Below are positions 6,218 through 14,697 of a stretch of 19,136 nt of DNA, in pieces. The notes under the pieces are model-generated. The model was not told the origin of the DNA. It saw nothing but the letters and a program-made list of their open reading frames with translations, and searched no databases. Source of the DNA: Reyranella sp. (GTDB lineage Bacteria; Pseudomonadota; Alphaproteobacteria; Reyranellales; Reyranellaceae); contig SCVT01000264.1 of NCBI GenBank assembly GCA_004296815.1, forward strand, positions 1-19,136, read 5' to 3'. Every line of letters begins with the position of its first letter. Within the stretch, counting starts at the first letter, position 1. Made by a program: the position numbers and the translations under genes.

Positions 6218-7702
6218 ATGGCCGCCAAGCACGTCCTCGCGATCGACCAGGGCACGACGAGCACGCGCGCCATCGTCTTCGACTCCTCGGGCCGGCCGGT
6301 CGCCTCGGCGCAGAAGGAGCTGCCGCAGATCTTCCCGAAGCCGGGCTGGGTCGAGCACGATCCGGAGGAGATCTGGTCGGCCACGGTCGAGGTCTGCCGC
6401 GGCGCGCTCGCCAAGGCGAAGCTCGACGCAAAGGCGCTCGTCGGCATCGGCATCACCAATCAGCGCGAGACGACGGTCGTGTGGGATCGCGCCACCGGAA
6501 AGCCGATCCACAATGCCATCGTCTGGCAGGACCGCCGCACCGCCGAGCGCTGCGCGGCCCTGAAGAAGGATGGCCACGAGAGGCTGTTCTCGGACCGGAC
6601 CGGCCTGCTGCTCGACCCCTATTTCTCCGGCACCAAGATCGCGTGGATCCTCGACCATGTCGCGGGCGCACGGGCGGCGGCGGAGAAGGGGGCGCTGGCC
6701 GCCGGCACCATCGAGTGCTTCCTGCTGTGGCGTCTGACCGGCGGCAAGGTGCATGCGAGCGACGCCACCAACGCCAGCCGCTCGCTGCTGCTCGACATCC
6801 GCAAGGGTGCATGGGATCCGGAGCTCGCGAAGATCCTCAAGGTGCCGCTCTCGCTGTTGCCCAAGGTCGTCGACTGTTCGGGCGAGCTGGGCGTCGCCGG
6901 CGCCGATATCCTGGGTGCGCCGGTGCAGGTCCTCGGCATGGCGGGCGACCAGCAGGCGGCCACCGTCGGCCAGGCCTGCATCAAGCCCGGCATGGTGAAG
7001 GCGACCTACGGCACCGGCTGCTTCGCGATCCTCAATACCGGCAGCATGGCCGTGCACTCGCGCCATCGCCTGCTCACCACCATCGCCTACCAGCTCGACG
7101 GCAAACGGACGTATGCGCTGGAGGGCAGCATCTTCATCGCGGGCGCGGCCGTGCAGTGGTTGCGCGATGGCCTGAAGGTCATCGAGAAGTCCTCTGACGT
7201 CGAAGCGGTCGCGGCAAAGGCCAAGGACGGCCACGGTGTTTATGTCGTGCCGGCCTTCGTGGGCCTCGGTGCGCCCTACTGGGATCCCGACGCGCGGGCG
7301 GCCATCCTGGGCCTCACCCGCGATTCGGGGCATGCCGAGATCGCCGCGGCCACGCTCGATTCCGTCTGCTACCAGACCCGCGACCTGGTCGACGCGATGC
7401 GCGGCGACGGCGCGCAGATCGACGAGCTCCGGGTCGACGGCGGCATGGTTGTGAACGACGGGCTGATGCAGCGCCTGGCCGACACGGTCGGCACGCCGGT
7501 CGAGCGGCCCCGGGTAACCGAGACCACGGCCTTGGGGGCGGCTTTCCTGGCCGGCCTGAAAGCGGGCCTGTGGCCTTCGCTGGAAGCCCTGTCGGCGACC
7601 TGGGCACTCGACCGGGCCTTCAGGCCGGCCGAGGACGCCGCCTCGCGCGACCGGCGCTATGCCGGCTGGAAGGATGCCGTCGGCAGGGTCCGCAGTTCCT
7701 GA
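6218..7702 (+). CDS. glpK: Glycerol kinase
   Basis: A 494-aa FGGY-family sugar kinase that phosphorylates glycerol to sn-glycerol 3-phosphate in the cytoplasm. The ATPase-fold phosphate loop is [15 protein letters not shown] (8-22). Glycerol-contact blocks NQRET (81-85) and QDRR (104-107) are intact, as are [12 protein letters not shown] (135-146), GDQQAA (243-248) and YGTGCF. The length matches the family (about 495-500 aa). It begins 14 bp after the polyprenyl synthase stop, so the two are probably co-transcribed although functionally unrelated. No SD is obvious before the ATG. No glpF, glpD or glpR lies nearby, so glycerol use must rely on genes elsewhere. A weak stem-loop follows the stop. 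Confidence 0.95.
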   Translation: MAAKHVLAIDQGTTSTRAIVFDSSGRPVASAQKELPQIFPKPGWVEHDPEEIWSATVEVCRGALAKAKLDAKALVGIGITNQRETTVVWDRATGKPIHNAIVWQDRRTAERCAALKKDGHERLFSDRTGLLLDPYFSGTKIAWILDHVAGARAAAEKGALAAGTIECFLLWRLTGGKVHASDATNASRSLLLDIRKGAWDPELAKILKVPLSLLPKVVDCSGELGVAGADILGAPVQVLGMAGDQQAATVGQACIKPGMVKATYGTGCFAILNTGSMAVHSRHRLLTTIAYQLDGKRTYALEGSIFIAGAAVQWLRDGLKVIEKSSDVEAVAAKAKDGHGVYVVPAFVGLGAPYWDPDARAAILGLTRDSGHAEIAAATLDSVCYQTRDLVDAMRGDGAQIDELRVDGGMVVNDGLMQRLADTVGTPVERPRVTETTALGAAFLAGLKAGLWPSLEALSATWALDRAFRPAEDAASRDRRYAGWKDAVGRVRSS

Positions 7703-7704
7703 TT

Positions 7705-7722
7705 GCTGCCCACAAGGGCTGC
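7705..7722 (+). terminator. Weak stem-loop after glpK
   Basis: GCTGCCC (7705-7711) and GGGCTGC (7716-7722) can pair with one central T-T mismatch around ACAA, followed by CTTTAGG. It could act as a weak terminator or pause between glpK and pyrF. The mismatch and the short T-run make this tentative. Confidence 0.25.
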
Positions 7723-7740
7723 CTTTAGGTTGCGCCCGCC

Positions 7741-8493
7741 ATGAAAGCCTCTGCCAATCCCGTCTATTGCGGCGTCGACACCACCGATCTCGAGGGAGCG
7801 GCCAGGCTCATCCAGTCGATCGGCGGCGCGCCCAAGCCCGCGGTCGGCGGCATCAAGCTGGGGCTGGAATTCTTCCTGGCCCACGGCTCGCCCGGCATCC
7901 GCTACGCCTTTCCGGCGCCGGTCCGCGCGACGGGCGTGGGCTTCTTCCTCGACCTCAAGCTGCACGACATTCCCAACACGGTGGCGGGCGGCATCCGGGC
8001 CGTGGCCGACCTCGCGCCGACCTACATCACCATTCATTCGAGCGGCGGTCGCGACATGCTGAAGGCCGCCGTCGACGAGGCCGGCAACCAGGCCGCCAAG
8101 CTCGGCCTGCCGCGTGCCAAGCTGCTGGGTGTTACGGTGCTCACCTCGCTCGACAAATCCGACCTCGTGGCCACCGGCGTCGATGCCGAGCCGTCCGACC
8201 AGGTGCTGCGCCTCGCCGCGCTGGCGCGTGAAGCGGGGCTCGACGGCTGCATCTGCTCGCCGCATGAGATCGTGGCGCTCCGCAAGCAGTGCGGCCCGGA
8301 CTTCGTGTTGATGGTGCCGGGGATCCGCCCAGTGGGCAGCGACGCCAACGACCAGAAGCGGGCCATGACGCCGCGCGAGGCCGTGAGCCTCGGGGCCACG
8401 CATCTCGTGGTCGGTCGGCCGATCTACAAGGCGGCCGATCCGCGCGTGGCGGCCGAAGCCATCGCGCGCGAGGCCGGCGTCAACGACCTATGA
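7741..8493 (+). CDS. pyrF: Orotidine 5'-phosphate decarboxylase
   Basis: A 250-aa enzyme that decarboxylates OMP to UMP, the last step of de novo pyrimidine synthesis. The catalytic set is visible: D13 (CGVDTTD), K39 (GIKLGLEFF), and the D-x-K-x-x-D motif DLKLHD, with D71, K73 and D76. The phosphate-gripper region is VPGIRP, and the end of the barrel is LVVGRPI. The length is slightly above the roughly 230-245 aa norm. The stop overlaps the trpF start in an ATGA junction (8490-8493), so translation of the two is coupled. That ties pyrimidine and tryptophan synthesis to one transcript. The start codon lacks a strong SD. Confidence 0.95.
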   Translation: MKASANPVYCGVDTTDLEGAARLIQSIGGAPKPAVGGIKLGLEFFLAHGSPGIRYAFPAPVRATGVGFFLDLKLHDIPNTVAGGIRAVADLAPTYITIHSSGGRDMLKAAVDEAGNQAAKLGLPRAKLLGVTVLTSLDKSDLVATGVDAEPSDQVLRLAALAREAGLDGCICSPHEIVALRKQCGPDFVLMVPGIRPVGSDANDQKRAMTPREAVSLGATHLVVGRPIYKAADPRVAAEAIAREAGVNDL

Positions 8494-9140
8494 CCGCCGG
8501 GGCCCGGGTGAAGGCCAAGATCTGCGGCCTCTCCACGCCCGAGACGCTCGACGCCGCGGTGCAGGCCGGCGCAAGTTGGGTGGGCTTCGTCACGTTTCCG
8601 CGCTCGCCACGCCACATCGAATCGCTCGATCTCCTGAAGTCGCTTGGCATGCGCGTGCCGAAGAGCGTCGGCCGGGTCGGCCTGTTCGTCGATCCCGACG
8701 ATGTGCTGATCGACGCGCGCGTCGGCACCGGCGTCATCGATGTCCTGCAGCTTCACGGCTCGGAGACACCGGAGCGTGTCGCAGCCCTCAAGGCACGCAC
8801 CGGCAAGCAGATCATGAAGGTGATCAAGGTTGCGCGGCCCGAGGACATCGAGCGGGGAGTCGCGGCCTATGCCGCCATCGTCGATCTCCTGATGTTTGAC
8901 GCTGCGGACGGCACCTTGCCAGGTGGCAACGCCAAGTCCTTCGACTGGACGTTCCTTTCCGGCGCCAAGGTGCCGGTGCCGTGGATGCTCGCGGGCGGGT
9001 TGACGCCCGACAACGTCGCGGAGGCGGTGAGGGTGACCGGCGCGCCGATCGTCGACGTTTCCTCTGGCGTCGAATCCAGTCGCGGTGTGAAATCGATCGA
9101 ACTGATCCGCGCCTTCCTCGACCGGGTGAAGGCGCTCTGA
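8490..9140 (+). CDS. trpF: Phosphoribosylanthranilate isomerase
   Basis: A 216-aa TIM-barrel enzyme that converts N-(5-phosphoribosyl)anthranilate to the enol CdRP form by Amadori rearrangement in tryptophan synthesis. The catalytic cysteine C12 sits in KICGLS and the catalytic aspartate D137 in MFDAADG. Other family blocks are VLQLHG (85-90), the LPGG loop (143-146), LAGGLTPDNV (167-176) and DVSSGVE (189-195), which binds the substrate phosphate. It starts at the ATG inside the pyrF stop (ATGA). The extra upstream frame is just read-through in the pyrF region. The RidA-like gene follows after 13 bp. Confidence 0.95.
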   Translation: MTAGARVKAKICGLSTPETLDAAVQAGASWVGFVTFPRSPRHIESLDLLKSLGMRVPKSVGRVGLFVDPDDVLIDARVGTGVIDVLQLHGSETPERVAALKARTGKQIMKVIKVARPEDIERGVAAYAAIVDLLMFDAADGTLPGGNAKSFDWTFLSGAKVPVPWMLAGGLTPDNVAEAVRVTGAPIVDVSSGVESSRGVKSIELIRAFLDRVKAL

Positions 9141-9153
9141 GGGAAGGACACTC

Positions 9154-9705
9154 ATGAAGACCGAACAGCGGCTCAAGGAACTCGGCATCGAGCTTACCCA
9201 GCCGACCTCGCCGATGGCCAGCTACGTGAATGCGGTGCGCACGGGCAACCTGCTCTATCTCGCCGGCAAGGGCCCCGGGCTGCCCGGCAAGCCGCTGCCC
9301 GTGGGCAAGCTCGGCCGCGATTTCTCGATCGAGCAGGGCTACGGCTTCGCGCGCGAGACCGGTCTCAGCATTCTCGCTGTCCTTAAGGCCGAGCTGGGCG
9401 ACCTCGACCGCGTGAAGCGCATCGTCAAGGTGCTGGGTATGGTCAACGCGACGTCGGAATACGGCAGCCAGCCGGAAGTCATCAACGGCTGCTCCGATCT
9501 CTTCGTCGACGTGTTCGGCGATCGTGGCCGGCACGCCCGTTCGGCGGTCGGCGTCGGCTCGCTGCCACGCGGTATCCCGGTCGAGATCGAGGTGATCGTC
9601 GAGATCGAGGACGCGCCTGCCCGCAAGGCCGCCGCCAAGGCGGCGCCGAAGCCCAAGGCCGCTCCCAAGGCCAAGAAGAAGGCGGCCAAGAAAAAGAAGA
9701 ACTAG
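9154..9705 (+). CDS. RidA/YjgF-family protein with lysine-rich C-terminal tail
   Basis: A 183-aa protein. Residues about 1-153 form a RidA (YjgF/YER057c/UK114) domain of the longer, 150-residue type. RidA enzymes hydrolyse reactive enamines or imines such as 2-aminoacrylate released by PLP enzymes. R129 in HARSAVGV and E146 in PVEIEVIV align with the E. coli RidA residues R105 and E120, so deaminase activity is plausible. Residues 157-183 are a low-complexity K/A/P tail with twelve Lys, one Arg and no acidic residue, like a histone H1 or alphaproteobacterial nucleoid-protein tail. The start has GGGAAGGA at good spacing. It sits between trpF and trpB in the same direction, 13 bp after trpF. 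The domain call is firm; the tail's role (nucleic acid or polyanion binding) is inferred. Confidence 0.85.
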   Translation: MKTEQRLKELGIELTQPTSPMASYVNAVRTGNLLYLAGKGPGLPGKPLPVGKLGRDFSIEQGYGFARETGLSILAVLKAELGDLDRVKRIVKVLGMVNATSEYGSQPEVINGCSDLFVDVFGDRGRHARSAVGVGSLPRGIPVEIEVIVEIEDAPARKAAAKAAPKPKAAPKAKKKAAKKKKN

Positions 9706-9730
9706 GGCATTCCGGGCCTTTTGACCGACC

Positions 9731-9765
9731 CCTGTCGGGACTGCTAAGTCCGCCGTCCCGACAGG
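9731..9765 (+). promoter_or_regulatory. Inverted repeat overlapping the trpB ribosome binding site
   Basis: CCTGTCGGGAC (9731-9741) and GTCCCGACAGG (9755-9765) are perfect 11-bp arms around a 13-nt loop. The right arm runs into the trpB SD (AGGAAGAG, 9763-9770), so the hairpin would partly hide it. A competing small hairpin, GGACT/AGTCC (9738-9742 and 9747-9751), uses the end of the left arm and the loop. Alternatively a promoter TTGACC (9721-9726)/CTAAGT (9744-9749, 17-bp spacer) overlaps the repeat, making it a DNA operator. Which applies cannot be decided from sequence. Confidence 0.55.
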
Positions 9766-9772
9766 AAGAGCA

Positions 9773-10990
9773 ATGCCCACCACGCCCAACAGTTTTCGCA
9801 CCGGCCCGGACGAGCGCGGCCATTACGGCATTTTTGGCGGTCGCTACGTCGCCGAGACGCTGATGCCGCTGATCCTCGAGCTCGAGCAGGCCTACAACGA
9901 GGCCAAGGCCGATCCGCAGTTCCAGGGCGAGCTCAAGTATCTCCTGACCCAGTATGCCGGCCGCCCGAGCCCGCTCTACTACGCCGAGCGCTTCACCAAG
10001 AAGCTCGGCGGCGCCAAGGTCTACTTCAAGCGCGACGAGCTGAACCACACGGGCAGCCACAAGATCAACAACGTGCTGGGCCAGGTCCTGCTCGCCAAGC
10101 GCATGGGCAAGACGCGGGTGATCGCCGAAACCGGCGCCGGCCAGCACGGCGTGGCCACTGCCACTGCCTGCGCGCTGTTCGACATTCCCTGCGTGGTGTT
10201 CATGGGTTCGGTCGACGTCGATCGCCAGGCGCCCAACGTGGCGCGCATGAAGATGCTGGGTGCGGAGGTGCGGCCGGTGAAAGCGGGCGCCGCGACGCTC
10301 AAGGACGCGATGAACGAGGCGCTGCGCGACTGGGTCGCGACCTGTGAGACGACCTTCTACTGCATCGGCACGGTCGCGGGTCCGCATCCCTATCCGGCGA
10401 TGGTGCGCGACTTCCAGTGCGTGATCGGCGAGGAGGTCCGCAAGCAGATGATGGAGGCCGAGGGCCGGCTTCCCGACACGCTGGTCGCCTGCATCGGCGG
10501 CGGCTCCAATGCGATGGGCCTGTTCCATCCCTTCCTCGACGATGCCTCGGTCCGCATCATCGGCGTCGAGGCGGCGGGTCGCGGCCTCGACACGGAAGAG
10601 CATGCCGCGTCGCTGACCGGCGGCCGTCCCGGCGTGCTGCACGGCAATCGCACCTATCTGCTGCAGGACAAGGAAGGCCAGATCACCGAGGCGCACTCGA
10701 TCTCGGCCGGCCTCGACTATCCCGGCATCGGGCCCGAGCATTCCTGGCTGAAGGAGCAGGGCCGCGTGGAATACGTCTCGGCGACCGACGACGAGGCGGT
10801 CGAGGCGTTCCAGGTTCTCTGCAAGCTAGAGGGCATCATCCCCGCGCTCGAGTCCTCGCATGCTGTCGCCTACACGATGAAGATCGCGCCGACGCTGCCG
10901 AAGGACAATCTGCTGGTGATGAACCTCTCCGGCCGCGGCGACAAGGATGTGCCGCAGATCGCCGCTCGCCTGGGGATCCAGATCCGATGA
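9773..10990 (+). CDS. trpB: Tryptophan synthase beta subunit
   Basis: A 405-aa PLP enzyme that condenses indole with L-serine to form tryptophan, as part of the alpha2-beta2 complex with TrpA. The PLP-binding lysine is K97 in [10 protein letters not shown], the catalytic glutamate is E119 in [10 protein letters not shown], and the cofactor phosphate loop GGGSNAMG is at 242-249. The N-terminal [10 protein letters not shown] is standard for TrpB1. The length matches the family. The SD AGGAAGAG (9763-9770) precedes the ATG and lies partly in an 11-bp inverted repeat. The stop overlaps the trpA start as ATGA (10987-10990), ensuring balanced synthesis of the two subunits. Confidence 0.97.
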   Translation: MPTTPNSFRTGPDERGHYGIFGGRYVAETLMPLILELEQAYNEAKADPQFQGELKYLLTQYAGRPSPLYYAERFTKKLGGAKVYFKRDELNHTGSHKINNVLGQVLLAKRMGKTRVIAETGAGQHGVATATACALFDIPCVVFMGSVDVDRQAPNVARMKMLGAEVRPVKAGAATLKDAMNEALRDWVATCETTFYCIGTVAGPHPYPAMVRDFQCVIGEEVRKQMMEAEGRLPDTLVACIGGGSNAMGLFHPFLDDASVRIIGVEAAGRGLDTEEHAASLTGGRPGVLHGNRTYLLQDKEGQITEAHSISAGLDYPGIGPEHSWLKEQGRVEYVSATDDEAVEAFQVLCKLEGIIPALESSHAVAYTMKIAPTLPKDNLLVMNLSGRGDKDVPQIAARLGIQIR

Positions 10991-11820
10991 GCCGCATCGA
11001 AAAACGCTTCGCCCAGCTCAAGGCCGACAAGCGCGCCGGACTCGTGACCTACATCACCGCCGGCGACCCCGACGCGGAGATCAGCTACCAGATCCTGAAG
11101 GGTCTGCCGGGCGCCGGCGCCGACCTCATCGAGCTCGGCATGCCGTTCACCGATCCGATGGCCGACGGCCCGTCGATCCAGCTCGCCGGCCAGCGCGCTC
11201 TCAAGGCCGGCATGACGGTCGACAAGACCTTCGACATGGTGCGCCGCTTCCGCAAGGAGACCGGCGACAACGACACGCCGATCCTGCTGATGGGCTACTA
11301 CAACCTGATCTACCAGCGCGGCGCGGAGCGCTTCTGCAAGGACGCCGCGGCGGCCGGCGTCGACGGCTTCATCCTGGTCGACCTGCCGCCCGAGGAAGCC
11401 GACGAGCTGAAGCCGCATGCCGCGGCCAACGGCCTCGACACGGTGCTGCTGACGGCGCCGACGACCGATGACAAGCGCCTGCCGGCGGTCCTGAAGTTCG
11501 CCTCGGGCTTCGTCTATTTTGTTTCGGTGCTCGGCATCACCGGCACCAAGTCGGCGACCGAAGAAGCGGTGCGCACCCACGTCGAGCGCATCAAGCGCCA
11601 CACCAAGCTTCCCGTAGGCGTGGGCTTCGGCATCCGCACGCCTGAGCAGGCGGCCGCCGTGGCGCGCCATGCCGATGCCGCCGTCGTTGGCACCGCCATC
11701 ATCGACCACGTCAAGGCGGGTCTCGACGACAAGGGCAAGGCCAAGCCTGAACTGGTGCCGGGCGTGTTCGCCTACATCAAAGCGCTGGCCGACGGCGTGC
11801 GCGGCGTCCGCAAGGCCTAA
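10987..11820 (+). CDS. trpA: Tryptophan synthase alpha subunit
   Basis: A 277-aa TIM-barrel lyase that cleaves indole-3-glycerol phosphate to indole and glyceraldehyde 3-phosphate, passing indole through the tunnel to TrpB. The catalytic residues E49 (LIELGMPF) and D60 (DPMADGP) fall at the same numbers as in E. coli. The phosphate-binding end of the barrel includes GVGFGI and VVGTAII. It starts in the ATGA overlap with trpB. Its TAA (11818-11820) overlaps the TAG of the convergent gloC-like gene, so there is no intergenic space for a conventional terminator. Confidence 0.97.
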   Translation: MSRIEKRFAQLKADKRAGLVTYITAGDPDAEISYQILKGLPGAGADLIELGMPFTDPMADGPSIQLAGQRALKAGMTVDKTFDMVRRFRKETGDNDTPILLMGYYNLIYQRGAERFCKDAAAAGVDGFILVDLPPEEADELKPHAAANGLDTVLLTAPTTDDKRLPAVLKFASGFVYFVSVLGITGTKSATEEAVRTHVERIKRHTKLPVGVGFGIRTPEQAAAVARHADAAVVGTAIIDHVKAGLDDKGKAKPELVPGVFAYIKALADGVRGVRKA

Positions 11821-12467
11821 TCGTCGAAGTTCAGGTCGGCCACGTACGGGTTGGTCTTCCGTTCCCAGCCGAACGTGGAGGTCTGCCCATGGCCCGGCAC
11901 GAAGGTGATGTCATCGCCGAGCGGCCACAGCCGCTTGCGGATCGAGTTCAGGAGCTGGTCGTGGTTGCCGCGCGGGAAATCCGTGCGGCCGATCGAGCCC
12001 CGGAACAGCACGTCGCCCACGAACGCCACCTTCGAGGGCTTGTGCACGAACACGACATGGCCCGGCGTGTGGCCGGGGCAGTGCACGACGTCGAAGGTGA
12101 GGTTGCCGAGGCTCACCGTCTCGCCGTTGGTCAGCCAGCGATCGGGCACGAACGGCTTGTAGACCGGGAAGTTGTACTTGGCGCCGGAGGCCGGCAGCCC
12201 CTCGATCAGGAACAGGTCGTCCTCGTGCGGGCCCTCGATCTTCACGCCGTAGTGCTCGGCCATGGTGCCGGCCGCCGAGGCATGGTCGACATGCCCGTGG
12301 GTCAGCAGCACCTTGGTCACCTTGATGCCCTGCTGGGCGATCGCCTGCTGCAGCATGTCGAAGTCGCCGCCCGGATCGACGGCGGTTCCTTCCATGGTCT
12401 CGTCGCACCAGACGATGGAGCAGTTCTGCTGGAACGGGGTGACGGGGGCGATCATGACCTTGAGCAT
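11817..12467 (-). CDS. gloC: GloC/YcbL-type MBL-fold hydrolase (glyoxalase II family)
   Basis: A 216-aa metallo-beta-lactamase-fold hydrolase closely resembling E. coli GloC (YcbL), a type II glyoxalase II that hydrolyses S-lactoylglutathione in methylglyoxal detoxification. Metal ligands are H57, H59, D61 and H62 (THGHVDH), H133 (CPGHTPGH), D152 (GDVLFRG) and H193 (PGHG). The N-terminal VTPFQQNC, the GRTDFPRG motif and the C-terminal ending are YcbL-like. The ATG at 12467 gives a length equal to the family norm and has GAAGG immediately upstream. It converges on trpA with overlapping stop codons and is divergent from the carboxypeptidase gene with 41 bp between starts. Related persulfide dioxygenases are a less likely alternative. 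Confidence 0.85.
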   Translation of the reverse strand: MLKVMIAPVTPFQQNCSIVWCDETMEGTAVDPGGDFDMLQQAIAQQGIKVTKVLLTHGHVDHASAAGTMAEHYGVKIEGPHEDDLFLIEGLPASGAKYNFPVYKPFVPDRWLTNGETVSLGNLTFDVVHCPGHTPGHVVFVHKPSKVAFVGDVLFRGSIGRTDFPRGNHDQLLNSIRKRLWPLGDDITFVPGHGQTSTFGWERKTNPYVADLNFDD

Positions 12468-12508
12468 GCCTTCGATCTAATGCCTCCCAAGGGTCAACGG
12501 AAGGGCGT

Positions 12509-13750
12509 ATGCTGTCGCTCCCTCAAGCTTCCATGGCAATGAACTTGCGTCCTTTGCTCGCGTTCCTGGGCCTGCTGGCCCTGCTGGCGGGCCCGGCACG
12601 GGCCCAGATCGCCACCGTGGCTTCGCCGTCCGGGCCGGTCGCGGCCGGCCCGTACATCATCGTCGATGCCGCGAGCGGCGAGACGCTGCTGGAGCGCAAT
12701 TCCGGCGTGCTGTGGTATCCCGCGTCGCTCACCAAGATGATGACGGCCTACATCGTCTTCGAGGAGTTGAAGGCGGGGCGGATGACGATGTCGACCACGC
12801 TGCCGTTCTCCGAGAACGCCCGCAACAAGCCCGCCTCCAAGCTGGTGCTGGCGGCGGGGCAGGGGATCACGGTCGAGCAGGGCCTGCAGGCGCTGGTCGC
12901 TCGCTCCGCCAATGACGTCGCCACCGCCTTCGGCGAGCGCATCTCGGGCTCCGAGCAGGTGTTCGCCCAGCGCATGACGCAGACCGCGAACCGGCTCGGC
13001 ATGACGGCGACGGAGTTCCGCAACGCCAACGGCCTGCCCGACCAGAGCCAGGTCACCACGGCGCGCGACATGGCGATCCTGGGTGTCGCGCTGATCAAGG
13101 ACTTCCCGCAGTACTACAGCTACTTCGCCACCAAGGAGTTCATGCTGGGCAATCAGCGCATCGGCCCGGGCATCAAGTTCATCGATCTCTATTCACCCTA
13201 TGCCGACGGTTTGAAGACCGGCTTCATCTGCGCTTCGGGCTTCAATATCGTGGGCAGCGCGGTGCGCGACGGGCGGCGGCTGGTGGGCGTCGCTTTCGGC
13301 TTCCGCCGTGCCGATCTGCGCGACGAATTCATGGTGCGGATGTTCGACGAGGCGTTTGCGCTCAAGACCGCCGGCAGCCGTCAGCTCGTCTGGCAACTGC
13401 GCAATGGCGGGGGCGGCCCGGCGACGGTGCTGCCCTACGGCGAGTGCGGCACCATCCGCTACGACATGCCGGGCGATGCAGTCTGGCTCGGGACGTTCGG
13501 CGATTGGCGCACGGCCAAGAACAGTTTCGACGCGGGCCAGGCCAAGCTCGGCACGATGGGGCTGCGGACGGGCAAGGAATGGATCCTGCCCGTCACCTCC
13601 AACAAGGTGACCAAGCAGGCCGCGATCATCGCCGACCTCGAGCCCGATGCCGCGCAGAAGCTCTGCGCCGACTACCAGGCGCGGAAAGCCTTCTGCCAGG
13701 TGAAGAAACCCTCCGAGATATCTGCACCTTACGGCATGTTCTGGCGCTGA
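12509..13750 (+). CDS. Secreted D-alanyl-D-alanine carboxypeptidase (PBP5/6-like)
   Basis: A 413-aa low-molecular-weight penicillin-binding protein that trims the terminal D-Ala of peptidoglycan pentapeptides in the periplasm. A signal peptide runs to about residue 32 (hydrophobic LLAFLGLLALLAG, cleavage after ARA). The catalytic motifs are S73-LT-K76, S133-A-N135 (SAN in place of the commoner SGN) and K236-T-G238. The C-terminal region (about 290-413) does not look like the usual PBP5_C beta domain, and no terminal amphipathic anchor is obvious. The ATG at 12509 follows GGAAGGG closely; internal ATGs at 12533 and 12539 would give a shorter signal peptide and remain possible. Confidence 0.88.
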   Translation: MLSLPQASMAMNLRPLLAFLGLLALLAGPARAQIATVASPSGPVAAGPYIIVDAASGETLLERNSGVLWYPASLTKMMTAYIVFEELKAGRMTMSTTLPFSENARNKPASKLVLAAGQGITVEQGLQALVARSANDVATAFGERISGSEQVFAQRMTQTANRLGMTATEFRNANGLPDQSQVTTARDMAILGVALIKDFPQYYSYFATKEFMLGNQRIGPGIKFIDLYSPYADGLKTGFICASGFNIVGSAVRDGRRLVGVAFGFRRADLRDEFMVRMFDEAFALKTAGSRQLVWQLRNGGGGPATVLPYGECGTIRYDMPGDAVWLGTFGDWRTAKNSFDAGQAKLGTMGLRTGKEWILPVTSNKVTKQAAIIADLEPDAAQKLCADYQARKAFCQVKKPSEISAPYGMFWR

Positions 13751-13764
13751 CCCAGGTCCCTAAC

Positions 13765-13793
13765 TTGGCCCATTCCGTCATTCGTGCGATACC
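13765..13793 (+). promoter_or_regulatory. Candidate promoter for accD-folC
   Basis: TTGGCC (13765-13770) and GATACC (13788-13793) are spaced by 17 bp in the 49-bp gap before accD. Matches to the consensus are partial and transcription would begin within a few bases of the accD ATG, so this is a weak proposal. Confidence 0.25.
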
Positions 13794-13799
13794 GCGGCC

Positions 13800-14690
13800 A
13801 TGAACTGGCTGACCAATTTCGTCCGCCCCAAGCTCCGTGCGCTCGTCGCGCGCAAGGAGACGCCGGACAATCTCTGGGTGAAGTGTCCCAAGTGCGAACA
13901 GATGTTGTTCACGCGCGACTGGGAGGCCAACCAGGAAGTCTGCAATCATTGCGGCCACCATATGCGGCTCCGGCCGCTGAAGCGGCTGCCGTACCTGTTC
14001 GACGAGGGCAAGTACGAGCTGCACCCGTTGCCGCGCGTCAACGCCGACCCGCTGAAGTTCCGCGACACCAAGCGCTATGACGCGCGCCTCAAGGAGGCGC
14101 AGGCCAAGGCCGAGGGCACGACCGACGCGCTGGTGGTGGCGAGCGGCCTGATGGGCAGCCGCCTCTCCATCGTGGCGCTCCTGGACTTCGGCTTCATGGG
14201 CGGCTCGATGGGTACCGCCGTCGGCGAAGGCTTGGTGATGGCGGCCGACCTCGCCGTCGCGCGCAAGGCGCCGCTGATCGTGTTCTCCGCTTCGGGCGGT
14301 GCGCGCATGCAGGAGGGGATTCTCTCCCTGATGCAGCTCACGCGCACCACCATCGCGGTGCGCAAGGTCAAGGAAGCGGGCCTGCCCTATATCGTGGTGC
14401 TGACCGATCCCACGACCGGCGGCGTGTCGGCATCCTTTGCAATGCTGGGTGACGTCCACATTGCCGAGCCCGACGCCATCATCGGCTTCGCCGGCCCGCG
14501 CGTCATCCAGGACACGATCCGCCAGGAGCTGCCGCAGGGTTTCCAGCGTTCGGAGTATCTCCTGGAGCACGGCATGATCGATGCCGTCGTGCACCGCCAC
14601 AAGCTGCGCGAGACCCTGGTCCGCATGGTCTCGCTCATGATGGACCCGATGGTCGCGGAGGGCCGCGGCATCGCCGTCGCCGCGCGCTGA
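13800..14690 (+). CDS. accD: Acetyl-CoA carboxylase carboxyltransferase subunit beta
   Basis: A 296-aa subunit that with AccA transfers CO2 from carboxybiotin to acetyl-CoA, giving malonyl-CoA for fatty acid synthesis. The N-terminal zinc ribbon has C29, C32, C48 and C51 (CPKC ... CNHC). The crotonase-like core carries FMGGSMGTAVGE and SGGARMQEG, and the second oxyanion region is TDPTTGGVSASFAMLGD. The length is normal. It follows the carboxypeptidase by 49 bp and precedes folC by 7 bp. The accD-folC pairing is widespread in proteobacteria. Confidence 0.97.
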   Translation: MNWLTNFVRPKLRALVARKETPDNLWVKCPKCEQMLFTRDWEANQEVCNHCGHHMRLRPLKRLPYLFDEGKYELHPLPRVNADPLKFRDTKRYDARLKEAQAKAEGTTDALVVASGLMGSRLSIVALLDFGFMGGSMGTAVGEGLVMAADLAVARKAPLIVFSASGGARMQEGILSLMQLTRTTIAVRKVKEAGLPYIVVLTDPTTGGVSASFAMLGDVHIAEPDAIIGFAGPRVIQDTIRQELPQGFQRSEYLLEHGMIDAVVHRHKLRETLVRMVSLMMDPMVAEGRGIAVAAR

Positions 14691-14697
14691 TCTTCCC

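Noticed and set aside
9706..9730. Possible terminator after the RidA-like gene (GGC ... GCCTTTT)
   Set aside because: The stem would be only three or four base pairs; the strong inverted repeat that follows is the better-supported structure.
9482..10741. Long minus-strand open frame (about 419 codons) opposite trpB and the RidA-like gene
   Set aside because: It mirrors the codons of trpB and has no recognisable domain; its composition is that of a shadow frame.
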